13,693 nucleotides of DNA from Lachnospiraceae bacterium. Its GTDB lineage: Bacteria > Bacillota > Clostridia > Lachnospirales > Lachnospiraceae. This document shows positions 6,318 through 13,693 of this stretch, one piece after another (positions within the stretch are counted from its first letter, which is position 1; each line of letters begins with the position of its first letter). The position numbers were made by a program, and so were the translations under genes. Where the stretch lies: contig DMCJ01000083.1 in assembly GCA_003446735.1 (NCBI GenBank), forward strand, positions 1 to 13,693, given 5' to 3'. The notes beneath the pieces were generated by a model. That model made no database searches and was not told the DNA's origin. It saw only the letters and a list, made by a program, of their open reading frames with translations.

Positions 6318-8492
6318 TTATTCAAGTGCGATAAGGAGTGCGTCTTTATTTCCCTCATCTTTCTCCACGCACTTATACATCGTATCTCCGTATTTATAGA
6401 TGCCGTTCAGATAAACCTTATCGCGTTCTATCACGAGTATCGCTTCGGGCGGATCTTCCATCGCTTCTTCGGAGAATTCATACGACACATCCCCGGGCAT
6501 GATGTCTCCCGCTTCATCCGGACTGTCATAAACGACCGGATCTCCGGCCACAAGGACCGGCTCCTCGGTTATATGACGAAGTTTTGCATAAGGAGCATCC
6601 TCCTTAAAAACGATCCATAAAGGATAGTCATATCCGTCTCCGGAAATAAGTATCCCGACATCCGAAACACCGCTTTCCCTTACTCCCCGCGCAAGCATCT
6701 CATATGACTCCTGCCTCATGTTAAAAGCAAAATACTGCGATCGGCGATCTCCCGCTTCATGTCTTACATTCCTTACGGCCGGCGCCAGATTATAATCAAA
6801 TGAAGGGATCGAGAGAATGAGCGAAAGAGCAGCTATGAAGATCACGGCTGCATACATCACGGCCCCTTTCCCGCTTTCTTTTTTTCCTCCAAAGGTAATA
6901 TTTCCCAGACACATGATGACCGACATACTCATCATTATCGTCACGGACAACGCCGGATACATAAGCCTTGTTCCCCAGGGCTGCCATTTTAAGAGCGCCA
7001 TGATAAATCCGAACGAAAGCCAGGAAGATACCGCAAACCCAAGAGGGAATTCATACTTTTTTATTTCGCCTTTTTTACCTTCGTCCGTTTTTCCTTTCTT
7101 TATGACAGCTAAGACCGCCCTTTTTATCAGAATGCCCAGAATGAAAAATCCGGAGAAAAGAGCAAGATATGCCGCAAGTGCACTCGGTGTCTTGTCATGA
7201 AGATACATATCATCGCCCATGTTCATATGATGCAGAAAATCAAATCCGTGAAATGCTATCGCCTCATTATTTACTTCAACTTTAAGGAGCGATGCCAGGC
7301 GGATCGTAAATCTGTATATGACTCCGTTTAAAGGCCTGTATAAATGCTGGGTTATGAGAAGCGAAAAATTCTTGCAGATATTTACGATTATATAGCTTAC
7401 ATTCTTAGTCGAAACGGAAATGTCTCCGCTTGCCGTATCGGTCATGATCTTCCCGGATGATCTTAACGTCCTTATAAGAGTCTCCGCGATAAGGACAAGG
7501 ATCGTAAAGCCCGCAATAAGCGCCGCCGGGATAAGCTTTTTTATCTTATCTTTCTTTTTTATCCTTACGATAAGGAGCATCGGCATGAACATGAGCATGG
7601 ATGCACATATGCTCGTCTTTGCCATATAGCCGAAAGCCACGGTGGCAGATAAGAGCAGGATCGTTGCAACCTGTCCTTTATCAAGTATTATCTCATCCCA
7701 ATTTAATACATCCAGGAAATAATAGATAAAGAGCAGGAAGATAAGCGTCGCAAAAAGATCGTTCTGCGTCGTTATGCTCTCGGATATCGTAAGCGGCATC
7801 GTTGCAAAGACAAGCGCCCCGAGCATCGAAACGGTTTTATTTATCTTAAGCTTTCTTGAATCCGCATAGATAAAATATGTGCAGGATAAGAAACAGAAAT
7901 ACTGAAGAAAGTTTACAAATGTATCTTTATTATCCGAAAGCGCCATCATATGGAGCAGGAAGTATTCGCAAAGTACCGGCGAATATATCTGCCTGTCAAT
8001 GTTGGTGATATAGTGACCGACGTTCTTATGATCCAGCCAGTATGCCACCCTTGCAAGATGGTAGGTCATGGAATCATAGTTATAGGGAACGGTATAGATC
8101 GCACCGAAAAGAAGGATGATCGAAACGAGCAGGATGACCGCGAACATGATCCTGTAGAGGACATCGACATCCTGCTTCTTTTTCCCTGAAGGAAAAATAT
8201 TTGAAAAAAATCCCGATATGACTTTCGATAACGACTCTCCCTTAAGACTTAACGCCACAGCCGGGAAGGATGCGGCAACCACCGCAACCGGGATCAAATA
8301 GAAAACAAGGAGCACCTTTTTTGTGATGCCCGAAAAGACACTTAAGATATTCGTGGTAAAAAGGACCCAGAACATATAGATAAGTGTGGTAAAAGCAAGC
8401 GCGTCCGAAAATCTGCGCTCCCCCTTATCCGCAAAAACAGTCAGGGCCGTTATGAAGATAAACATAAAGGCAAAGGCCATGACCACTATCAT
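6318..8492 (-). CDS. GT39-like integral membrane glycosyltransferase
   Basis: This 724-residue protein has roughly 11-13 membrane helices over residues 1-565, and a C-terminal part of about 155 residues that looks soluble and extracytoplasmic. The first large loop carries PYNYDSMTYHLARVAYWLDH (136-155), with D140 and H145 in a motif typical of GT39-like/PMT-type GT-C enzymes. It is followed by HYITNIDRQIYSPVLCEY (160-177). Other signatures are TTQNDLFATL (241-250) and KWQPWGTRLMYP (502-513). The family moves sugars from polyprenyl-phosphate donors to lipids, proteins or wall polymers; substrate here is unknown. The ATG at 8492 overlaps the alpha-galactosidase stop as ATGA, with GGAGG 8 bases upstream, so translation is probably coupled to that catabolic enzyme, an odd partner for a transferase. 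The stop abuts the next promoter. Confidence 0.82.
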   Translation of the reverse strand: MIVVMAFAFMFIFITALTVFADKGERRFSDALAFTTLIYMFWVLFTTNILSVFSGITKKVLLVFYLIPVAVVAASFPAVALSLKGESLSKVISGFFSNIFPSGKKKQDVDVLYRIMFAVILLVSIILLFGAIYTVPYNYDSMTYHLARVAYWLDHKNVGHYITNIDRQIYSPVLCEYFLLHMMALSDNKDTFVNFLQYFCFLSCTYFIYADSRKLKINKTVSMLGALVFATMPLTISESITTQNDLFATLIFLLFIYYFLDVLNWDEIILDKGQVATILLLSATVAFGYMAKTSICASMLMFMPMLLIVRIKKKDKIKKLIPAALIAGFTILVLIAETLIRTLRSSGKIMTDTASGDISVSTKNVSYIIVNICKNFSLLITQHLYRPLNGVIYRFTIRLASLLKVEVNNEAIAFHGFDFLHHMNMGDDMYLHDKTPSALAAYLALFSGFFILGILIKRAVLAVIKKGKTDEGKKGEIKKYEFPLGFAVSSWLSFGFIMALLKWQPWGTRLMYPALSVTIMMSMSVIMCLGNITFGGKKESGKGAVMYAAVIFIAALSLILSIPSFDYNLAPAVRNVRHEAGDRRSQYFAFNMRQESYEMLARGVRESGVSDVGILISGDGYDYPLWIVFKEDAPYAKLRHITEEPVLVAGDPVVYDSPDEAGDIMPGDVSYEFSEEAMEDPPEAILVIERDKVYLNGIYKYGDTMYKCVEKDEGNKDALLIALE

Positions 8493-10888
8493 GACTCTTC
8501 CTCCATGAAATAAAGTCTTGCTCCGAAGTCGGGGAAGAACCTTACTTCACCGTTATAGCCGGTTCCGGAAAATGCCTGTTTTAATTTTACGCCCCCATAC
8601 ATGAGTGCATCGCCGAAAGCCACTACATCCTCGGTCTCGCCATCCATTTTTACAAAATGTGCGATGACCCTGTGAATGGCCGAATTCTGCTTTATGTGGA
8701 TCGGAGAGACCGTATTTACAAGATCTCCGAACTCACGCACATCATATTTTAAAATCCGGTTCGTAAAACGATATATCTTTTCTTCATCAAGTCCCTTCGG
8801 GAAATAGATATGAGCCTGGGTATTGGGACGGACGAGCTTTTGCATGAACATCCCAACCGCTCTTTTCTTATCACGGGATACTACAGTCCATTCGGTGAGA
8901 TTTCCGTCATCGGGAGAGATCACGCTCTCTCTTATCCTGTTTACTCCGGCAACGGAGCCGGAAAAGCTCCTTCCGCGATAGAAATATCCGTTCTGGAAAA
9001 CTTCTCTCCACTGCATGTATAATTCGATCTGTGCTTCGATCGCTTTTATCTCTTCGGAAGGAAGATCGCAGAAATTACATTCATAACCGAGCGCCCCGAA
9101 ACAGGCCACGGAAAACCTGGTCTCCAACGGAGTGATCCTTAATGTCTGGTGATTGGGAACGGCTGACACATGCGCTCCAATGACCGACAGGGGATAACCG
9201 TAGGTATAGTTATTCTGCATCTCCGCTCTTGCTACCGCATCCGTATCATCGCTTGCCCAGATCTGGGGAAAATAGCATAAGATACCGGGGTCGAATCTGT
9301 TGCCTCCCGCGGAGCATCCCTCAAAAAGGATGTCGGGGAATCTCTCGGTCAGGGTCTTTATGCACCTGTATAATCCGAGTACATATCTGTGCGCCACCTC
9401 GCCCTGTCTTTCGGCGGGAAGCGCAGGTGAAAAGATGTCCGACATCGTGCGGTTCATATCCCATTTTACATATGCTATCGGAGCGGACGAAAATACCTCA
9501 GTCATCTTATCTATTATAAAGTCCTGTACTTCTTTCCTTGTAAGATCGAGGATCCTCTGGTTACGGCCTTCGGAATGCGGCTTGCCCGGGATCTGCAGGG
9601 CCCAGTCGGGGTGAGCCTCATAGAGCCTGCTTTTGACATTAACCATTTCCGGCTCTACCCAGATACCGAATTCAAGACCCAGATCGTTTATCTTTTTGCA
9701 AAGGCCCGCTATGCCGCTTGGAAGTTTCTTTGGATTAGGATCCCAGTCACCCAAAGAAGATGTATCATCGTTCCTTTCTCCGAACCATCCGTCATCCATG
9801 ACAAACAGCTCGATACCGGCATCCTTCCCGGCCTTTGCCAGCTTTAAGAGCTTGCTCTCGTTTATATCGAAATATGCCGCCTCCCAGCTGTTTAAAAGTA
9901 TGGGACGCGCCTTCCTTTTCCACTTGCCTCTTACGATATGATCGTTTATAAAATCATGGAAATGGTTACTAAGTCCGTTAAATCCTTCATGAGAAAACGA
10001 AAGAACGGCCTCGGGAGCCTCAAACTCCTCCCCGGGTCCTATTACAAACGAAAAGTTCGCGGGATTTATACCGCTTACTATACGAAGCTTATTAAAGCTT
10101 GAAACCTGACAGGCCTCATAATGATTGCCGCTGTATACCAGATGAAATCCGTAGACATTTCCCTTATCCTCATCCGTGCCGGCTCGGGAAACCATGAAAA
10201 ACGAATTGCCCCTGCTCGAAGTCGTACCCGTAAAACTCTCATTTACATAGCGTCCGCTTATGATACGCTGCTCGTTCTTTGCCATCTCCCTTGCCCAGCC
10301 GCCGGTAAATGTCGTAAGATACCAGTCGTTGTCGGGAAGGTCGAGCTGCATCGAAAGAAGCCTGTTTAAACGAACGCTCTCATTTGATCTGTTTACAAAC
10401 CGGGCACTCCTTGTGATACAGTCACATTCTTCATAAACGGTATAGGAAAGAACGAGCTCGTTATCATATTCTTTATCAAAGAGCGTTACGTACAGGGTCT
10501 GTGCCTTGCCGCTATCATCATAAGCCGAAGGCATATGCTCTAAGGTAAGCGCCTCGTCCTTTATGACCGCATCTTTAAAAAGAAAGTCCGCGGTCGTACT
10601 TCCGTCTTCATGGGAAAGCTCTATAAACGGCTCCCTTATATCACCTTTTCCGTAGGATGACATCTCAAGGCAGATATCCTCGAGCGTAAAATAGGTATGC
10701 TCATCATCATACATGTTGGCATTTCCGGGAGGGAATGCATGCTTTTCACGAAGGGCATCGACGCCTTTTGAAACGTCGATCTTCCTTCCGGAATACAGAT
10801 GCTCAAGATGCCCTGTTTCGGTAACGCCAAACACGTAGCTTATGCTTTTGGTATTAAGGATAAAATCATTTCCCTGTCTTGTTATCAT
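8489..10888 (-). CDS. GH36 alpha-galactosidase, cytoplasmic
   Basis: This 799-residue enzyme removes terminal alpha-1,6-linked galactose from melibiose, raffinose-type sugars or galactomannan pieces. It shows the GH36 layout: an N-terminal beta-sandwich (about 1-320), a catalytic TIM barrel (about 325-640) and a C-terminal beta domain. Barrel motifs include MDDGWFGERNDD (364-375), LGDWDPNPKKLP (379-390) and YVKWDMNR (473-480) with nucleophile D477. FEGCSAGGNRFD (522-533) and WASDDTDA (544-551) follow, with acid/base D547. The 70-residue spacing of the two Asp equals that in Geobacillus AgaA. No signal peptide is seen. The start is ATG 10888, with GGAG 6 bases upstream and 13 bases after the transporter stop; ATG 10930 would overlap the transporter. 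At 799 residues it is somewhat longer than the common 730. It overlaps the GT39-like gene by 4 bases. Confidence 0.95.
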   Translation of the reverse strand: MITRQGNDFILNTKSISYVFGVTETGHLEHLYSGRKIDVSKGVDALREKHAFPPGNANMYDDEHTYFTLEDICLEMSSYGKGDIREPFIELSHEDGSTTADFLFKDAVIKDEALTLEHMPSAYDDSGKAQTLYVTLFDKEYDNELVLSYTVYEECDCITRSARFVNRSNESVRLNRLLSMQLDLPDNDWYLTTFTGGWAREMAKNEQRIISGRYVNESFTGTTSSRGNSFFMVSRAGTDEDKGNVYGFHLVYSGNHYEACQVSSFNKLRIVSGINPANFSFVIGPGEEFEAPEAVLSFSHEGFNGLSNHFHDFINDHIVRGKWKRKARPILLNSWEAAYFDINESKLLKLAKAGKDAGIELFVMDDGWFGERNDDTSSLGDWDPNPKKLPSGIAGLCKKINDLGLEFGIWVEPEMVNVKSRLYEAHPDWALQIPGKPHSEGRNQRILDLTRKEVQDFIIDKMTEVFSSAPIAYVKWDMNRTMSDIFSPALPAERQGEVAHRYVLGLYRCIKTLTERFPDILFEGCSAGGNRFDPGILCYFPQIWASDDTDAVARAEMQNNYTYGYPLSVIGAHVSAVPNHQTLRITPLETRFSVACFGALGYECNFCDLPSEEIKAIEAQIELYMQWREVFQNGYFYRGRSFSGSVAGVNRIRESVISPDDGNLTEWTVVSRDKKRAVGMFMQKLVRPNTQAHIYFPKGLDEEKIYRFTNRILKYDVREFGDLVNTVSPIHIKQNSAIHRVIAHFVKMDGETEDVVAFGDALMYGGVKLKQAFSGTGYNGEVRFFPDFGARLYFMEEES

Positions 10889-10901
10889 CGGTAACTCCGT
10901 T

Positions 10902-12326
10902 TCAGGAATTTGCTCTTTTGCTAAGTTCATCGGTGATCGAAGCCATCTTCTCTTCGGTCAGGATGAATTTCTTATAAAAGATCACTATCGCCACAATAAG
11001 TCCTATGATGGGAATGATGGTCATCGTCATCCTGAGTCCGAGCTTTGATGCGGCTGCAACGTCCTTTGAAAAATCATACAGCTGCTCTGCCGAATCTCCC
11101 GACTCTGCCTTTAAGTTATTGAGCGATAAGCAGATCGATGCAATAAGAGCCGCAACACCGGAAGCGAGTTTAACCACAAAAGTCTGCATCGAAAAGATCA
11201 CGGATTCGTCGCGACGGTTATTCTTAAGATCTCCGTAATCAACGGTGTTAGCCAGAAAGACCGTTGTAAGGACCTGCAAAACTCCGTTGGCGGCAAAGAT
11301 AAAGAATCCCGGGATAAACAGGATGATAACATTCGACATGTTTATGAAAGCGATCGCAAAGAGCACCGCGTATCCGGTTATCGCACTCGCAAGGCAGATA
11401 TAAAAGATCCTGACATTATCCGCAAACTTTCGAAGGAGCGGATAAAATATCATCATCGATAAGATCTGTATCGCGCCGCCGAACATATTAAACAGAGTAT
11501 AGCTTCCCCGCCATCCTTCTCCGCCAAAATCATATTTAAAGAAATATATGACGAGGTTGGAAGTGATATAGATCGATGTATTGATAAGAACGATGGCTAT
11601 TACTATCGTCATCGCCTGGTCATTTGACAAGAGCGCCTTAAACATCGCACCTACCGAGGGTGTTTCCATATCCACCGTTGCCTGCTCTTTTATGTTTATA
11701 CAGGTGATAACGATGAACACCACAAACAGGATCGCTATAATGAGCGCAAACCACTTAAAGCCTGCGATCTCCACCTGCTTGGCCGTAGCTAAAGGACCTG
11801 CTATTGCTTTACCTATGGCGCTTACGATCATAACGGTAAATATCGTAACGAGTGCACTTCCGACGCCGGCGCAGGATCTGGCTAAAGTAGTAAGTCCCTC
11901 TCTGTCCTTACCGCTCTTTGTAAATGCGGGGATCATCGACCAATAAGGGATGTCCATCATCGTATAGGTCACGCCCCAGAGTATATAGGTTACCGCCGCA
12001 TAGGCCACAAGCCCCGAAGGACTAAGCGAAGGCGGACATGCAAACATAAGGAACAATATGACTGCATTTGTTACGGTTCCTATGATGAGCCAGGGTCTGA
12101 ATTTGCCCCATCTGGTCTTTGTCTTTGCAACTATGACTCCCATGATCGGATCGTTAAATGCATCGAAGACTCTTGCCGCCATTAAAATGATACCCATCGC
12201 GATCGCATTTACTCCGAGAACGTCCTGAAAATAGTAAAGAACGTAGCTCGCCGAGAGCATGTATACCATGTCTTTTCCGACGGCTCCAAGGCCGTAGGAT
12301 ATCTTTTCCTTTATCGATAACTTCAT
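10902..12326 (-). CDS. GPH-family (MelB-like) galactoside:cation symporter
   Basis: This 474-residue, 12-helix transporter of the glycoside-pentoside-hexuronide family brings sugars into the cell with Na+, H+ or Li+. It aligns with Salmonella/E. coli MelB through most of its length. The MelB cation site D55, N58, D59 and T121 appears as D55, N58, D59 and T122 (motifs ARVFDAFNDPIMG and YTMMDIPYW). The sugar-contact residues D19, D124 and W128 appear as D19, D125 and W129, and K377 as K387 in QTFVVKLASG. TRWGKFRPW (71-79) is the family loop 2-3 motif. Complete conservation of the Na+ site favours Na+ coupling. The ATG at 12326 overlaps the GH2 stop as ATGA, with GGGAGG about 8 bases upstream. 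Placed between two glycosidases, it most likely imports an alpha-galactoside for the GH36 enzyme; exact sugar unknown. Confidence 0.93.
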   Translation of the reverse strand: MKLSIKEKISYGLGAVGKDMVYMLSASYVLYYFQDVLGVNAIAMGIILMAARVFDAFNDPIMGVIVAKTKTRWGKFRPWLIIGTVTNAVILFLMFACPPSLSPSGLVAYAAVTYILWGVTYTMMDIPYWSMIPAFTKSGKDREGLTTLARSCAGVGSALVTIFTVMIVSAIGKAIAGPLATAKQVEIAGFKWFALIIAILFVVFIVITCINIKEQATVDMETPSVGAMFKALLSNDQAMTIVIAIVLINTSIYITSNLVIYFFKYDFGGEGWRGSYTLFNMFGGAIQILSMMIFYPLLRKFADNVRIFYICLASAITGYAVLFAIAFINMSNVIILFIPGFFIFAANGVLQVLTTVFLANTVDYGDLKNNRRDESVIFSMQTFVVKLASGVAALIASICLSLNNLKAESGDSAEQLYDFSKDVAAASKLGLRMTMTIIPIIGLIVAIVIFYKKFILTEEKMASITDELSKRANS

Positions 12327-13693
12327 CTGCTGCCCTCCCTGATCTCAAATCCTATTTCCGTTATTTCTCCGTTTACATCAGTGATCTTAAGGCTTCCGCG
12401 TCCTGCCTTGCCCGTGGTCCTTATATAGGTTCCGAACATACCGCCCTGCAGGGAAACCACCTTTGGTCCGATAAGCTCAATATTTCCCGATGTTTCAAAT
12501 ATAACCGGATCATTGGCAAACGGAAGTATGTTTCCGTTTTCGTCTACAGCCCTTATGCGGATCGCCGCAACATCATAGGTGCGCCCTTCAAAAAGCTCAT
12601 TGCTGCTGACGTCTGCAGATAAAGTCCTTTTTGTCATCGGGGTCTTTGTGATGGTCTTTACAATCTTCCCGTCACGTATCGCTTCAAACCTGTAGCTCGT
12701 TGAAGCGCCGCCCCAGTCTCCTATATATTTATTATAAAGCTCTACGGCATCTTCCATGGACATATGGTATTGAACTATGAGCCTTCCGGCCTTTGCATAC
12801 ATGAGCTTCGAAAGCCCGTAGAGACCGACTTTGGCAACTTCATTAAGAAGGGCTTTGACCGCTTCCGCCTGTCCGTGAGGCATTTTTTCGCCTTCTTCCA
12901 GGGTACTTCCGATATAATCGTCGATCTTTATGGGACCATGCTTTAAATGTTTATAGGGAGAATCCTCCGAATGATATTCCTTTATGAACACATCATTCTT
13001 ATACATCTTTACGCTGTCCGCGTTGGTGATAATAAAAATCTCGCCTCTGTTGCATCCCGGATGCTCGCCTATATCCATGGACGAACTGATCTCAAGAACG
13101 GGGATATCCTCCTGCTGCGACGCGTAAACCGCCGCTGCAAGCTTGGGATTCCTGAACATATCCGTTACGCCGTGATAGCATATCCTGTCACCGCTTCCGA
13201 AATCTTTATGAGTATTGTAATCAAACATACACCAGCCGAAGCTTCCCGCTATGTCTTCATTCTTTGCCACTTCATCAAGCACGTTCGCATGCCGCCTTGC
13301 ATGTTCCATTCGATGCTCTTCCCAGTCGAAGGCCTTGGTGGGATACATATGCCCGTTATACTCGCTTATAAGATAGGGCTTTTCGATATCGGAAGTAATG
13401 TTCTTTTTCGGTTCGCATCCCGGATGCTTCCCGTCGTGGGAAAAATCATTATAGGTAAATACATCTTCCAGAAGGCTGCCCTTTTTATAGCATCTGACTC
13501 CGCCTGTCTGTCTTGTTTCATCAAGGGCGTGCGCTCTCTCATTGGTCCTTAAATAAAATTCATCATCATCCACGCTCTCGTTTATACGAACGCCCCAAAG
13601 GACTATCGAGGGATGATTACGGTATTGAAGGATCATTTCTTCAACGTTTTTAACCGCCTGATCTTTCCACTTCTCATCGCCTATATGCTGCCA
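12323..13693 (-). CDS. GH2 glycoside hydrolase, C-terminal part (runs off the right edge)
   Basis: The last 456 codons of a GH2 enzyme (beta-galactosidase family, which also includes beta-mannosidases and beta-glucuronidases). The reading frame is open to the window edge, so the ATG at 13636 is internal. The second half of the TIM barrel is visible. RNHPSIVLWGVRINES (visible residues 25-40) holds the acid/base E39. PYLISEYNGHMYPTK (106-120) holds the likely nucleophile E111. GWCMFDYNTHKDFGSGDRICYHGV (about 155-178) closes the active site. Beyond residue about 200 come beta-sandwich domains ending in an Ig-like stretch. Two usual GH2 N-terminal domains lie outside the window. No C-terminal anchor or sorting signal is visible. 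Specificity cannot be set from this part; beta-galactosidase is the first guess from context. It overlaps the symporter gene by 4 bases. Confidence 0.9.
   Translation of the reverse strand, partial: WQHIGDEKWKDQAVKNVEEMILQYRNHPSIVLWGVRINESVDDDEFYLRTNERAHALDETRQTGGVRCYKKGSLLEDVFTYNDFSHDGKHPGCEPKKNITSDIEKPYLISEYNGHMYPTKAFDWEEHRMEHARRHANVLDEVAKNEDIAGSFGWCMFDYNTHKDFGSGDRICYHGVTDMFRNPKLAAAVYASQQEDIPVLEISSSMDIGEHPGCNRGEIFIITNADSVKMYKNDVFIKEYHSEDSPYKHLKHGPIKIDDYIGSTLEEGEKMPHGQAEAVKALLNEVAKVGLYGLSKLMYAKAGRLIVQYHMSMEDAVELYNKYIGDWGGASTSYRFEAIRDGKIVKTITKTPMTKRTLSADVSSNELFEGRTYDVAAIRIRAVDENGNILPFANDPVIFETSGNIELIGPKVVSLQGGMFGTYIRTTGKAGRGSLKITDVNGEITEIGFEIREGSR

Noticed and set aside
10889..10930. Longer N-terminus for the GH36 enzyme
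   Set aside because: It overlaps the symporter gene end, and GGAG is correctly spaced for the ATG at 10888.
12947..13552. A 201-codon open frame on the plus strand opposite the GH2 gene
   Set aside because: It lies wholly antisense to a clear GH2 coding region, shows no family motif and has no promoter or ribosome site. It is a shadow of the GH2 codon pattern.
1..13693. CRISPR array, tRNA or rRNA genes, insertion sequences, phage genes, defence or toxin genes
   Set aside because: No repeated spaced units, no cloverleaf-like sequence, no transposase or integrase motifs; the window is filled by metabolic, membrane and ATP synthase genes.

Overview
All genes lie on the minus strand and are packed tightly, so transcription runs from the right end of the window to the left. 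The largest gap between genes is about 68 bases, and no stretch of more than 300 bases lacks a gene. The protein sequences, the atpZ-I-B-E-F-H-A gene order, the strong AGGAGG-type ribosome binding sites and the GH2 / GPH / GH36 sugar genes suggest a fermentative Clostridia-type Firmicute, most likely a gut or rumen Lachnospiraceae (Butyrivibrio/Roseburia-like). That placement is inference from sequence character, not from a search.

Layout in the direction of transcription. (1) Right end, 13693-8489: a galactoside-use operon with the C-terminal part of a GH2 glycosidase, a MelB-like GPH sugar/cation symporter, and a GH36 alpha-galactosidase. No gene here shows a signal peptide, which fits import of oligosaccharides followed by cytoplasmic hydrolysis. 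(2) Centre, 8492-3362: three consecutive large multi-pass membrane proteins of different GT-C-like types (a GT39-like protein, a Gpi18/COG5542-like protein, and an unassigned 569-residue protein). The first overlaps the alpha-galactosidase by 4 bases. (3) Left end, 3296-1: the start of an F-type ATP synthase operon, atpZ, atpI, atpB, atpE, atpF, atpH and the first 164 codons of atpA.

Two points stand out. First, two near-consensus sigma-A promoters (TAGACA-17-TATAAT before atpZ; TTGATA-17-TATAAT before the Gpi18-like gene) place the -10 box only 6 to 7 bases before an ATG that has no good ribosome binding site. Both would give leaderless or nearly leaderless mRNAs. Second, the c subunit carries the full set of Na+-ligand positions (Q30, V61, E63, T64, Y68), so the ATP synthase is probably Na+-coupled. 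The sugar transporter also keeps every residue of the MelB Na+ site. Together these suggest a Na+ economy in this cell. No CRISPR array, tRNA, rRNA, insertion sequence, phage gene or defence system is visible.
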